NCBI RefSeq assembly: GCF_033568475.1
Contig: NC_133120.1
Span: forward strand, 95,498,151 to 95,562,150
From: Henckelia pumila
Taxonomy: Eukaryota > Streptophyta > Magnoliopsida > Lamiales > Gesneriaceae
Length of the DNA stretch: 64,000 bases
Direction of reading: 5' to 3'
Of this stretch, positions 36,455 through 48,838 are shown piece after piece (position 1 is the first letter of the stretch; each line of letters begins with the position of its first letter). The notes beneath the pieces were generated by a model. The model was not told where the DNA came from, ran no database searches, and saw only the letters and a program-made list of their open reading frames with translations. The position numbers and the translations under genes were made by a program.

Positions 36455-36720
36455 GGGGCTAATTGCATACACACTCCCTGTGAAAAGTCTAAAAGCCATA
36501 AAACCCCTTAAGAAATATTAATAGGCTAATGCATCCCTCAGTTTTTTAAAATGTAGCACATTTCACCCCTATGTTATATAAATTCGGGCACATTTATACC
36601 CTCTCATAGGGGTTTTTATGCTAATTTTTTTAAAATATAGGGTCTAGCATGCTATTAATTTTACACAGGGGGTTTTATGTCTTTTAGACTTTTTACATGG
36701 GATGTGGATGCAATTAGCCC
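36455..36720. mobile_element. Mutator-like MITE with 9-bp target duplication
   Basis: The left end GGGGCTAATTGCATACACA and the right end TGTGGATGCAATTAGCCC are inverted copies; similarity extends about 50 bp inward (AAGTCTAAAAGCCATAAAACC against GGTTTTATGTCTTTTAGACTT). A perfect 9-bp duplication GAAGTAAAG flanks it at 36446-36454 and 36721-36729. A 9-bp duplication with extended terminal inverted repeats is diagnostic of the Mutator superfamily. There is no coding capacity. Confidence 0.85.
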
Positions 36721-37037
36721 GAAGTAAAGGTGTTAAAATAGGGTAGACCCCGTTAGATTGATTTGTTCCGTCATACAAAATTGATGGTCTGACTCGCCCC
36801 GCCTAATGGTAGATTGTAACGAGTTGTGTACCGACCCATCCCGCAACTCTTTTTGAGTTTTTTGACACCTCTGCTCTGAAGTCATGTCTGGGACTCACTC
36901 GATTTCCCCACATTTCACAAAATCTAGTGAACTTGAAAAAATTGTAGATATCTAAAAATTACTCCGTTGGAAGCATAGATTACCTATAACAGTCTAAAAC
37001 AACTTTTTTTCTTAATATAAGCATTATCATCATCATT

Positions 37038-37046
37038 ACTATATAA
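37038..37046 (+). promoter_or_regulatory. Probable TATA box of the TBL gene
   Basis: CTATATAATG lies about 115 bp before the start codon. Confidence 0.4.
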
Positions 37047-37156
37047 TGCCAAATTTGTGGACGCCTTTCAAACATACTTTTTCTCGATAATTTTGCTTGA
37101 TTTTAAACTCAAACTGGAGCTTTGAGTCCCGAAAACCCAGCCGCGCGCCTGCCATA

Positions 37157-39121
37157 ATGGCGAATACTGCAGGGTACGAACACTTGGTTCTTGAAATCCT
37201 GTTTTTTGTCTTTATCCCGCTGCTGCTACCAGCGCCAGGTGCTAGCTCGGAGCAGGAGCTGGCGCTGCAGGTGCAAAATAATTTCACCTCTCTCGAAGGA
37301 AGACAGCTAGCCAGCGGCTGCAATTTGTTTCAGGGAAAATGGGTCATTGATGATTCGAATCCTCTCTACGAATCCTCAACCTGCCCGTTCATAGACCCTG
37401 ATTTCGACTGCATAAAATATGGTCGCCCAGATAAAGATTTCCTTAAGTTTTCTTGGGTACCAGATGCCTGCACCTTGCCCAGGTAACACGTCCATTGTCA
37501 CGCAGCTTGGTTTATAGTCTCTGTTAGTTAGTTAGTAACAATCCCCTGTTCTTTTCACAGAAATGGATAGTTCTTTTTTATACAAGAAGTGAAAATATAT
37601 GGTCTTTCTTTTTTAATGTGGATCTTGATGATGGCTGATTCTCTGTAGATTTGATGGGTTGGGATTGTTGAAGAGCTGGAGTGGGAAAAAGATAATGTTT
37701 GTGGGAGATTCATTGAGTTTGAATCAGTGGGAATCTCTTGCCTGTATGCTTCATGCGTCCGTCCCCAATTCCAAGATCTCCTTCCTTAGACGTGATTCGC
37801 TGTCTTCTGCTACGTTTCAGGTAGAAAAGTTTCATTCTTGTTACCCGCAGCCGACAAGTTTCCGGTTCACATATTTAATGGTGTCATGATGCATTATGCT
37901 TCTTGGGCATATGAACCTTTTTTTAAATGCTTTGGCTAGTACTATTAGATTATAAAGTTTTCTTTTTTAAAAAACAATAAAAATATGTAAATTCTAGTCC
38001 CAAAATGTATTTTTTTTTTAACCCCGACCTTTCATTACTCCAAGTATTCATTTCTTTTGTAAATGGCCACTTGTTTTTTTTCAAGTTAGTCCAATGCATT
38101 GTACCACATGAAAAAACGACATATCCTATCAGTAATTTAATTCATAAGATAACCGAATTTATATATTCTTTATTTGAAATCTCATGCGGCACTATTTTTT
38201 TTTCTCTTAATTGTAGGATTATGGGGTTACATTATTATTATTCCATTCTACATATTTAGTAGACATAACCCGAGAAAGCATTGGAAGAGTACTGAAATTA
38301 GACTCCATTCAACAAGGCAATGCATGGAAAGGCATGGATGTGCTTATATTCAATTCATGGCATTGGTGGACACACAAAGGCAAAGACCAACCGTAGGCTT
38401 TCCTTCTTTTCTATCTTAATTTCTTCCATCTCCATTAGAAGTAATGGGAAATATGCTGATATGGAGAGAACCATCTCATACATCATCTGTTTTTTTTTTT
38501 TTTTTTAATCTAATCATATGTTTTATTAGTTGAACATGTTGGTGTTGCTTTTCTGCTTGCAGATGGGACTATATACAAGATGGTTCCACCATAATTAAAG
38601 ACATGGATCGTGTGACCGCGTTTTACAAAGGTTTGACGACTTGGGCTCGTTGGGTCAATCTTAACATTGATCCTACCAAGACCCAAGTGTTCTTCCAAGG
38701 AATTTCTCCAACTCATTATCGGCAAGTACTTTAGAGACGGGGGGAAAAGAATCGTTGTAATTAAAAAGCATTCAAATTATTTAACCACTTTCTTTGATAA
38801 GTTCATGAATCCGCTGTTTCCTGCAACAGGGGTAAAGACTGGAAGTCAGGATCAAAGAACTGCTACGGCGAACGACAACCATTGACAGGTTCGTCATACC
38901 CAGCTGGTACACCCCCGCAAGTAGATGTTGTCAAGAAAGTTCTCGCGGGGATCACAAAACCGGTGTATTTGCTCGACATTACAACATTGTCACAGTTGAG
39001 AAAAGATGCTCATCCGTCGGCCTACAGTGGTACTCATTCCGGGATCGATTGCAGCCATTGGTGCCTCCCTGGATTGCCAGACACTTGGAACCAGTTACTA
39101 TATGCCGCTCTCACCGTGTGA
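37157..39121 (+). CDS. TBL: Trichome birefringence-like (TBL) polysaccharide O-acetyltransferase-like protein
   Basis: Golgi type II membrane protein of the TBL/PMR5 family, which O-acetylates cell-wall polysaccharides. Five exons: 37157-37482, 37649-37820, 38217-38392, 38563-38721, 38830-39121, giving 374 residues, a normal TBL length. A hydrophobic anchor ([16 protein letters not shown], about 13-30) is followed by the N-terminal TBL domain ([34 protein letters not shown]). The catalytic GDS motif is at 128-130 ([16 protein letters not shown]) and the DxxH motif is Asp351-Cys-Ser-His354 in DCSHWCLPG. Also typical are [10 protein letters not shown] and the Cys pairs. Introns 1-3 are GT-AG, but intron 4 (38722-38829) starts with GC (CG|GCAAGT); only that choice keeps the frame through HYRGKDW. 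The ATG at 37157 is used because the in-frame extension before it lacks an ATG. Closest to the TBL37-TBL43 branch; the acceptor polymer is unknown. Confidence 0.94.
38722..38829 (+). other. GC-AG intron in the TBL gene
   Basis: The donor reads ATTATCG|GCAAGTAC, a perfect GCAAGT match to the GC-AG subclass, and the acceptor CTGCAACAG|G. The 108-bp intron restores the conserved reading HYRGKDW. No GT donor nearby gives a family-like protein. Confidence 0.8.
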
Positions 39122-39750
39122 CTGTTTTAAGATTTTTTAAAAAAAAACACAGAAAAAAAAAAATTGAGGTGTATGGGACAAAGTCTCCACATTATGTAAT
39201 TGACATCAAATCTGAAAATACTGATCATTTGAACACCTTATAAGCTTTGTGAAAAAGAATCAATGCACATTCTGATACCCAGGAAACATGGCATAAGCAT
39301 TAGTTTATATATTCAAGAGTACAGTCGAACTGAGTATTCGGTCGGATGCATACTGGAAATCTGGTCAAATATGCATCGTGGATTACACGCACCGGAGAGT
39401 TGAAGATTTTATGAAGTTTGAAACGTACATTTGGAGTTTTAGGCGTGTCGTTCAAATAGCTAAGTTTCATAAAACCTTCAACAAGTGAGGAGGGACCCGA
39501 GACAAACATGTAGTTTCTTTTCCATCTTTGATCTAACATAGACAACAAAGAATAACAGTGCGAGAACAATAACTGTATTACATATTCCATTCCAACCGAT
39601 CACATGTTCAATCTTCTCATCGAAAATTTCCGAAATTCCGAAATGCCCGTAATTGTATTCACAAATGGCCGTTTATGTAAAATTTCTTTACAAGAAAAAG
39701 TATGGTACGAGGGGGGGGGGTACCATTTCTGAAGCTAAGTTTGCTGCAGA
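39122..39750. other. Gap between the convergent TBL and IPGA1-type genes
   Basis: It holds the 3' ends of both transcripts. No extra gene is seen. A poly-G run lies near 39711-39720. Confidence 0.5.
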
Positions 39751-42700
39751 TCAGTAAGAAACAGAGGACCTGTAAACAAGTTTCTGTTGATGCTGATTGT
39801 TGTATTGCACGTTGCAGGATCGAGCTTTATCCCTCAGTTCTTGAAATGCTTTCATTGTCTCCACATCAAAACCACCCGCAAACTAAGAAAATAAAAGCCG
39901 AAAAAACCCGACATCATGAGCAGCTATAAGATTACAGAAAGCATTTATTAAAGTTTACTTTGGTCAATGAAACACGGGAGTTTTTTCATAGAAGATAGAT
40001 GCATGTAAGAAACAAGAATTTATGTACCTGATGAACCCGGAACGCAAACTTTACACCTTGAAGAATGAGCTCTTCTTCTTCCGGACTGCCCCAAATCATT
40101 TCAAGCTCGGCGGATATCCGTTTCATGTACTTCATGGCCAGTTTCACTGATGCCAGCTTGATCTGCAGTTATAGGAAATCATGAGTAAGTACTTGACCAA
40201 AAAAGTGGGGCAAATTTCTCAGCTTTCTTTCGAATTCTTTACAAAATTTATTAAAAGATTATCAGATAACAAAATCTAGAAACAAAAAGTTCAAAATCTG
40301 TCAGTCTCATAAAACTAGGAAGAATTCAATAAAGTGATGGAATACAGACAAGGAAAACAGGCGTGGGGCAAACAAAACCAGGCAAAATCTCTCCATCCCC
40401 TTAGTCAAATATCCTCGTTGTTTTAATAAAGACGTAGTAGATTGTGCCCTCTTCATACAGTTTCCTTTGCATCCCACAACTTTATTGTTGTATAGATAAC
40501 CTAAAAGGGACCACTGAGCAGACTATCTAATCAGTTAGTAGCTAATAAATTGATCAATTAATTAGCCAGCGATGGATCTTTTACCACGGAACAGTCGACA
40601 GTCAAACTCTTTTTTTGTTTAAAAAAAGAAAATCTTTTCAAGTTCTTGCAGTGAAAAATCACCCCGCTGTGTTTCTTAGTCAATCTTGAATTTTCTATGA
40701 TGTTTTGCTAGAGGGTTCAATGAGCTAGAATCATCCAATGATTCAAATGACTCGAGAGCATAAGAAAAGGTTAGAATTCCAATTCAGATAAATCACAGAT
40801 TCATGCCAGTCACAGTTAATTAGTATTTATTTTAACCTGGTGGATTCTCAAAAACAGAAAAATCACAGAACATATCACTTGGTAGAAAGTTGGCAGCTAG
40901 TTTCATATTTTAATTCAAGAAAAGATTAATTTTACCTGGCTTACGTAGCCGGTATCTAGCATCCAGTTCATAGGAATTTGAAACGCATTGTATCGTTTGG
41001 CAGCTGATTCTCTCATTCTTGACAAGTTGTATACTCCATGCTCCAATCTGTTATAATATTTCAACCATTTGAATCTAAAAACAAAGTCATCCAGACAAAT
41101 CAAATGACAAAAGTAGCATTCATTTAACTTTACTTCTCAAACAAAGACTGCATTTTCTTGAGAGCATGAGAACAAGGTTGTCTGGGATCATCTCGAAATG
41201 TCGAGGCCTCGGATTCGAGCTTTTTCAAATCACAGTACCCGAACGCTGCTTCTCTTAAAACATCTGCCTTCTGCTCAGGCCATTCAAAGTGCTTCAAAAC
41301 TGCCCTTTCATCAACCTAATCAAAGACAATCTATCTATCACAAAATCTAACCAAAATAAAACATAAAGAAATGCCACAAATTACTATAAAAAAACATGGA
41401 AAATATTTACCAAGAAAGATAGCTCGTCATCAAGCCATTTAACAAAAGGCACTACATCTTCTATATCTTTGAAGGCAGCACCTTCAACTTCTTTAATCAA
41501 AAACCTGACGAAATCCCCTTGAGTTTCCACATCTGTCTTAATCTGTTATTTAAAATAATTTAAAACAATCAACATAAGATAAAGATTTAATCTTTCTTGA
41601 TCTGCTATTTGAATTCATTAGCACAATGAAAACAACACTAAATTTCATAAAAGCTCACATGGTTTCATTCAATTTTTAACTTTTTGTATTACCAATTCGG
41701 ATTTCGAATCTAAAGTCTCTGTCATATATTTTGGAAGTAATCAGAAAAATTCCAAGAAAAAGCGCACCAGGGCCGGTCAATGTCACTATGTCAGGCCCAG
41801 CTTGGTACAATTCAATTCAGTAGCAGTACGAGTAAATAATACGGTAAATATAGTAAAACTTACAGCCAGTAAATGAGAAGAACGGTTCGCAATCTCCCCT
41901 ATCATATCCTTGGCCGCAGCTCCGGCCGCCTGGGTATCGACTGAGCCACCACCTCCGTTACCGGAATCCCGCCTCGAGTACGCGTCCCTCCTCATAAGGG
42001 AATGGTAGAACTCGACAACCTCCGGGGCCCTTCGAACCTTAGCCTGGACAGGCCTTGTTGCCCCTTTGGGAGGAGGCGGAGGAGGAGGTGGTGCAGCTTT
42101 CGAACGTGGTGGTGGAGGAGGAGGCGGTGGAGGACATTTCGGGGCGGAAACTTTCACCGGAGGCGGAGGCGGAGGCGGAGGAGGCGGTGGCAGAGGAGGA
42201 ATGTTGGAAATCTCCGCCAACGCACGGTCAGCTGAATCGGATAAAGAACCATACGAAGGAGAAGACATAGAAGAAGATATTAAAGATGAAGAGGAAGAAC
42301 ATGATGACAAAATTGAGGTGGATGGCCTCGGCGGCGGCTTAGGAACACGAGGAACGCGGGGTCTCAGCCCCATTAACCCATCAGAAACGTCTGGAATTTC
42401 TTCAGAATTACTCCGAGAATGCCGCGGCCTTTCAGATATCTCAATTACTCCAGCATTTACCTCTTTCTTTACCTCGATTTCTGGCTTCAAATGAATCGTA
42501 CCAGTTTCGAAACCACCCAAGTTAATACTATTTTGGGTCATGCATTTTCTCAAATACTTTGTTGTGGCACTAGATTTATGATTATTCGCCGCATCGTAAA
42601 ACCTCGTAGTGGTTGATGAAGATGACGCCTCTTCTTCTTGCTCTCTCTCCGCGACAGCTTTCTTGATATCGGATAAATCAGCCTGCATGGATTTGATTTT

Positions 42701-43177
42701 CTCCTCATACTTCTGGTTTTGTTTGGTGAGCTGCATGTGCAAATACTCATTCTCTTCCCTGAGTCTTTCATTCTCCGTTTCCAAGCATTCGATTTTCTTC
42801 CCGGATCTTTCCAGTTCTGAATTCTTGCTGAAAATCTCACTCTCCAGCACAGGAACAATGGCGGCCGACTCTCTAAGCAGCTTGTGCTCCAAAATCTCAG
42901 TTTTCAAGCGGGACTCCCGTTCTCGTAACTCTTCCACGAGGCGTATGAGCTCGGCGACGTCAGGGGGCCGAGGCTGCACCTGGGCGGAGGCGCGTGGGAA
43001 GTAAACGCCAAAAGAACGTGAATAGGCGGCGGCGGCGGCGGCGTTGGATCCCTTCTGCTGCTTAGCTGAGCTTGGGGTAGATATCGACGGTGTCTTAGGG
43101 GACACATCAGGCTTCACCTTGGCATTCGCCGGCGATTTCTGCAAACCCATGGCAACTTTTACTTTGCCAGCCACCAT
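39751..43177 (-). CDS. IPGA1: IPGA1-type protein of the CHUP1 family
   Basis: Microtubule-associated protein related to CHUP1; in Arabidopsis, IPGA1 affects anisotropic cell growth in petals. Six exons on the minus strand: 43177-41864, 41542-41411, 41315-41134, 41047-40936, 40162-40028, 39882-39751, giving 668 residues. The start MVAGKVKVAMG and YSRSFGVYFPRASAQVQPRP match IPGA1. A long coiled coil follows (about 70-180), then RVPRVPKPPPRPS, a Ser-rich stretch, three proline tracts (about 325-385) and the CHUP1-type C-terminal domain: KVRRAPEVVEFYHSLMRRD, MIGEIANRSSHLLA, IKTDVETQGDFVRFL, FVKWLDDELSFLVDERAVLK, EWPEQKADVLREAAF, NWMLDTGYVSQ, KFAFRVHQFAGGFDVETMKA. It lacks the N-terminal chloroplast-envelope anchor of true CHUP1, so a cortical microtubule role is more likely. 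Exons 2-6 follow the conserved CHUP1 intron pattern. Confidence 0.93.
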
Positions 43178-44851
43178 TATCGCTTTTAAAATTCAAAGGA
43201 AACTCACCTTTATCGCTCCTATATTGAAATTTTTACAGCGCCATTATTTGAAATCTGTATAGAGAAGGACCAGACTTCATTGGTCACTTTCTTTGTTATC
43301 TGTATTGTATGTGTACTGGGCAGCATTATACACAAACAAAACTCCTAGTTATTTCATTCTTCGAACGTGTCCCCTGTGAGTGAAGCTCACGCGCTGGCTC
43401 CGAAGGTGAACTTTGTTTTGTCTCTTTTCATACTTGGCGTGTAGTTGTAAGAATTTAATTTTTTAAAGTACTCCGAACGTTAAATAATTTAGAAAAAATC
43501 GAAAGGCCCTTCCTTCTAACGGTCGAATTGTAGAATCTCGATAACTTGATTCCACATTACCCCAGATCTTCTTTTGGTAGCTTTTAAACTGGACTTTGAC
43601 CCTCGATGGATTATGAAATCTAATTTGCTTAATTATTATTTTATAAAGTAAAGTTTTTCGAATTCTCTAGATATCCCCAACTTATATATAGAATATTCAT
43701 TATCAACTAGTACAAGTTTTAAACTTGTGTCTATTTGTGCATAGTAAAAAAAATGCAAAAAATTAAAAAAAAAAAGGGATCTAATTTAGGGATATAGGTG
43801 GAGAATCATAAATAATTTTGAAGGATGATAAATCACCATCAATACAAGGGGGCTGAGCAAAATGAATGTGACCATTACCCAACTCTGCTCCTTCTTTTTC
43901 ATTACATTTTTTGTCTTTTGTTTATTCCATCCCTGTCTTTTGACCCGATCTGGTAAATCAATCAAATGCCCATTTCAAATATGTTTATACATTGAACAAT
44001 AATCTGTTAAGCTGGACTAAATATAGAATGGGATTTAATCACAAAAAGAAAAGAAAAGAAAAAAGAGAAATTCAATCATTTCTCTTGAGCTAAAATTTGA
44101 TCTATCAAATCTTGAAACCTGAATGACTGGGAAAAAAAAAGTTTAGAGAAAGCAATTAATTTTGTGAAGATAACGTGGCAATGTGTGAAGGGTATGAAGG
44201 GAGTGTGACAGGAGTTGGGGGGGAATAAATGAATCAATGTAAAGTGGTCCATTCGGATCCTCAAATTCTTGCACCACCCGTTGCAACGCCCCCTACCCTT
44301 GTTATCTATCTTGGTAAAATAAAATGTCCTGTTTTTCGCAATTTCGTTGACGATTTACCAAAATAAATTAATTTGCACGAAAAATATAGTATTTAATTTT
44401 CACGATCGAAAATCTCTATCACACGACAATTCCACAGATCAATTTTGTATGATCAATCTTCGATCAGACTTAACTTTTAAAATGTTATTTTTTTTATTAT
44501 AAATATGGGTTAAATTGTTTTACCGATCTTCGTGCCAGAAGCTTTCTCCTGTATTTATTAATATAGGGGCACCTACAATTAGCAAGTCGATGGGACTAAA
44601 AATGGTATGAAGGACAACTATTTAGCCATTAATGTCGTGACGGCATCCAGTTCTTCTCCATCTTCTGCCCAACATTAGTTTGATATTGGGCTTATTGGGC
44701 TCGATTGGAATGACACAGCAAGCCCAGTACAATCATGGCTGCCGAACATTGGTTTCACATTTTTTTCGAGAAACAAAATTAATGGCCTAATACGGCAATT
44801 TCGGCCGTAATTTTGATCAAAATTTTTTATTTTTTATAAATATAAGAGGAA

Positions 44852-45267
44852 CAGTGTGTTTGGAACATAGGATTTCTATGGTATTTTATGGGATTCGAAA
44901 TTACAAATATCATTTTAGTGTTTGGTAAAATAGGATTTCGAAATGAGATTGGTATTTGACGGGATTTCATGAGATGTCATTTAACTAAATAAAACTCTTA
45001 TGAAATTGATCGGATTTCGTACGATTTCATAGGATTTGAGTTAAAAATTATATTTATATAACTTAATCGTAGATTTCAAGTTTTCTTTGCAAATTTTACA
45101 AAATATCATTTATCTAAAAAAAATTATTTTATCAATTGACACTATTATGTTTTAATTTTTTACCAAATTCCAAAATGAAATTTCAATACCATAAATTTCA
45201 ATTTCAAATCTAATTCCAAATTCAAATCTAATTGCAAAACCCATTTTTTATAGAGCCAAACACACTG
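44852..45267. mobile_element. Nonautonomous DNA element with CAGTGTGTTTGG ends and a GAA duplication
   Basis: Left end CAGTGTGTTTGG and right end CCAAACACACTG are perfect 12-bp inverted repeats. A 3-bp duplication GAA flanks them (44849-44851 and 45268-45270). The interior is AT-rich, with repeated GGATTTCG / TTTCATAGGATT words and their inverses. The 3-bp duplication fits CACTA or Harbinger relatives, the CAGTG start recalls hAT; the superfamily is open. Confidence 0.65.
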
Positions 45268-46103
45268 GAATTATTGCTCGGATTTTCATAAATTTTAATT
45301 CATACAATATAATTTGATGATTTTTTTTAAATATTTAATTAAAATCCTTTAAAATGTAAATAAAAGGTTAAGAAATATGACTAGTTGACTACCTATGGAA
45401 TAGCAGTATTTATGGGCACAACTGGAGACTCTTTCTTAGCATTGATTTGCGCTGAATTGTCTTAATTTAGTAGTATTTCTAAACTTGGATATGGATGGTT
45501 TGAGTTCGTGTTAACAATTAACATCAAATAATATCTTAACGTTAAATTCTACCCAAATTTGATTTGAATATGTCGAGTATATAAAAGTATATGTACTTCA
45601 TGCAACCAAAAATAAAAATTAGATTATTATGAGGATGTTATTTTTATGTTAGTTAGTACTGAATCTAAATTGGTATGTTGGTATGACCTCGTACTATATA
45701 TAATAGATATTTAATAAGCATGTTGTAACCTGTAGATCGTCATTACTTTTGTGAAATATATTTTGAACTGGGAAAATAACATATTTATCTATCTAAACTA
45801 AATAAAATAGAAAGCAATTGTATATGCACCCATCGAATAAACTTGCTGATGAAGGAAGAAACGATGGTTAAAATTCATATTCATATTGTTCAAATCCGCC
45901 GATGCCAGTTTGCCTTGTACTAGTTGTGCTGGAACGGTCTTACCCAAAGGATTCTTATCAATAATAAATTCCTGCCATACGGTGGATTTCCATATGCAAC
46001 TTTAAATTTATTATCCCACTTAGTAAAAACAATATTATTCCATGTCAAATATATTATACATCAATTACTATTTATAAAAAGTAACATTTGATTGGCCAAA
46101 TTT

Positions 46104-46203
46104 AGATAGTGTTTTAGAAAATTTTTAGAAAACGGTTTTTTCACAAAATTTTGTGAATAAAAAACTGAAAAATATTTTCTAGAAACTCTTCCAAACACTA
46201 TCT
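46104..46203. mobile_element. Small palindromic MITE, third copy of the local family
   Basis: A 100-bp unit with ends AGATAGTGTTTTAGAAA and a matching right arm TTCCAAACACTATCT; the centre TTCACAAAATTTTGTGAA is itself a perfect palindrome. It shares arms and centre with the copy at 11723-11823. Confidence 0.7.
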
Positions 46204-46887
46204 TAATAAGATGATTTTCCATCGGAACAATGAAAATTATTATTTTTATATTTAAAATATTTTTTTTCTACCGGAGATGTCAAATGTATTAGTTTTTGTG
46301 AGTTTCTTAATCGAATGAAAATTCTATTATTTACATGAAAAATAAATTACGTAATTGTATGAGTGGACCGAGTCCATCAATTAATTAGAAATTCATAAAA
46401 ACTTACATGATATCATTCTCATAACAAGAAATTATTATTTTTTATATTTAAAATATTATTTTTCATTACAAATATATTATTAGTTATCTTATGAATAATA
46501 TTGGATAATATATACAAACTTTAGTGAAAAACACTCTTTGTTTTTTTAAATAAAAACACTATTTGTTATATCAAAAGTATATTGTTATCCCGTTTAATTG
46601 TAAGTATGACTCGTGTTTATGAATATCTGAAGTCGAAAATAGAATAATATTTGTAAAACTTAAATGTGCAGACTAGGGATATCTAAGTCCTATAAATCTT
46701 AACTGGTTATTTGATGATAGGGATATTTTATAGGGAAAAAAGAATGAGCAAACGAGAGATATAAATTAAGAACTTTCAGAAACGTCATCGAATGAATAAA
46801 TATATATAATATAATATAATATATTGTAATGATAAATGTTCTCGTCACTGCTTTGTATTCGAAGCCTCGACAATCTGCAAGGCAAAA

Positions 46888-48498
46888 ATGAGGAGGCCAA
46901 AGATCTATCTGTTTGGAGACTCCATTACGGAGGCGTCGTTCGCAGATGGTGGGTGGGGTTCTTCTCTTGCGAATCACTTCTCTCGCACGGTGAGGATTTC
47001 ATAGGCTTGTTTTGTTTTTTTTTGTTTGATTTGGGTTTTTTTTTTTTTTTTTGCTTTTGCTCTTGATTGACGAGATTCGTATTGGGTGTTGATTTTAGGC
47101 GGATGTGGTGTTGAGAGGTTACAGTGGGTACAACACGAGATGGGCTTTAAAGGTGAAAGAGAAGGTGCTGCATCCGTCGGAGAGCGGCCTTTCTCCGGCG
47201 GCGGTGCTGGTGTTCTTCGGCGCGAACGACGCGTGTCTCCCAGAAAGATCTAGTGCTTTCCAACACGTGCCGCTTGAGGAGTACAAGCAGAACCTCCGCA
47301 CTATTGTTGCGTTTCTCAAGGTATTCATGGGAGAACCTACTAGAATCTTGGCAAATTTTACTTTTTACAATACCTCATTATTTACAATAATTCCATCTTT
47401 ACTTATTACAGTGGGTGATTGTGTAATTTGTAATATCCATTTGTTTGTTTCTTCTCCACTCAAATATGTAATTTTAACCGGAGCATGGACTAAAACGAAA
47501 GGCAGGGGATGTAGGGTACTGGTTCTTCTTCCCCTCGATTTGATCTTGTTAATTATTTCATGCTTTTAGATTTGTGACAAACTTGATGTTGGTGTATTAA
47601 TTTTGCTAGCATACATACATCAATTTGGTCATGTAAACTTTTATTTTTTCTTAGACGTCTGCTTTTATTTTCTACTCTGAACATAATAATATCCTTGTCG
47701 TGCTTTAGTCGCAATGCTTTGTGTAACATTACTACCTTCTTTTTTACGGCTTCAGAAGCAATGGCCTTCATCTTTTATTCTACTCGTCACGCCGCCTCCG
47801 ATTGATGAAGCTGCGCGTCTCCTGTAAAACAAACTGCATTTCTAGTACTTTCAAAAATTTTAAGAATGACATTCTTTAAGTTGCTATGCTTTTAACGTTT
47901 CTTGTTGAATGTAAAAATTAATTCAGTCATCCGTTGAGCGAAAACTCGTCCGGCCTACCTGAGAGGACAAATGAAGCTGCCGGAAACTACGCCAAAGCAT
48001 GCCTCGCAGTTGCATCTGAATGTGGAGTTGCAGCTGTAGACCTCTGGACGAAAATGCAGCAGTTTCCTGGATGGCAAAAGGCTTATTTAGCGTACATATG
48101 CTTCTTCTTTTGTTCTAAATCTTTCCATTGTAAACAGGGTGGATCCAGGAATTCGATGGAGGGATTGGGACGAAATGGGGTGACTTAATGAATTTGGGGG
48201 GAGATGAAAACAGATAAAAAAATATATATAGATTTTTTTTCCGCTTGATTTGGTCTTATCCCCTTTGTTTTTTTTATCGAATCGTTCTCTTCTCATGTAA
48301 TATTTGAACCCGTTCTTCTCGTGCAGGGATGGTTTGCATCTAACTGGGAATGGTAACAAAGTCTTGTTTGAGGAAGTGGTCGCCCGGCTCAAGCAAAAAG
48401 GCATAAGCCTGGAAAATCTGCCTGCGGATCAGCCTCTCCTTGCTGATATTGATGCCAAAGATCCTCTCAAGTCTTTTGAGAATTACTATATAAGATGA
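46888..48498 (+). CDS. GDSL esterase/lipase of the CPRD49 (isoamyl acetate-hydrolysing esterase-like) type
   Basis: SGNH hydrolase of the small cytosolic branch that includes cowpea CPRD49 and yeast IAH1; it probably deacylates small or wall-linked esters. Five exons: 46888-46989, 47099-47320, 47756-47823, 47927-48091, 48327-48498, giving 242 residues. The four SGNH blocks are present: Ser12 in IYLFGDSITE (block I), Gly in DGGWGSSLANHF (block II), Asn77 in FFGANDACL (block III), and Asp187/His190 in DGLHLTGNGNKVLF (block V). The family words RGYSGYNTRWAL, PLEEYKQNLR, LVTPPPIDE and GLPERTNEAAGNYAKACLAV are clear. There is no signal peptide, which separates it from the large secreted GDSL lipases. 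An AT-rich stretch with TATATATAAT (about 46800-46810) may supply the TATA box. Confidence 0.94.
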
Positions 48499-48838
48499 AG
48501 GAGAGGAGGATTGGTTTAGCAAGTGTTCTGTGGCTGAAGTAGAAACATCAGAGCATATGGGATCTTTGGTAGGATCAGTTGGTTAATCTCTATTAAATAT
48601 GTTTCGAGTTAAAAATAAAAAGAATAACACTAATAATACTCTTATCCTTCAAATTTGTAGATTTTTTCTACTGTTTTATGTAATGTTTGTTTGATTGGAT
48701 TGTGGATATGCTGATAATTTAAAACAAATCATTTTGTTCTGAATAAAGAAAACTCTGCTAATATTCTCACGGTATACTCACTTACTCGGTATAAATAAAA
48801 TTATTAAATAATGCTATAAAATCATCCGAACGAATTTA

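Larger units (their letters stand above)
33850..37030. other. Intergenic region, no gene recognised
   Basis: AT-rich. It contains a weak MITE copy near 34143-34264, segments of a dispersed repeat near 34383-34560 and 35080-35245, and a well-bounded Mutator-like MITE at 36455-36720. No protein resemblance was found in its short frames. Confidence 0.5.
43270..46800. other. Intergenic region, no gene recognised
   Basis: AT-rich. It contains an inverted-repeat element at 44852-45267, a small palindromic MITE at 46104-46203 and possible dispersed-repeat segments near 44400-44520 and 46205-46500. The DNA upstream of IPGA1 shows no clear TATA box. Confidence 0.5.

Noticed and set aside
37097-37156. 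N-terminal extension of the TBL protein
   Set aside because: The extension would have to start at a TTG codon; the first real ATG is at 37157.
39711-39720. G-run near 39715 considered as a quadruplex
   Set aside because: It is a single run without the further G-tracts needed for an intramolecular quadruplex.
42066-42494. Glycine-rich open frame on the plus strand opposite IPGA1
   Set aside because: It is the reverse complement of the IPGA1 proline tracts; poly-Pro codons read as poly-Gly on the other strand.
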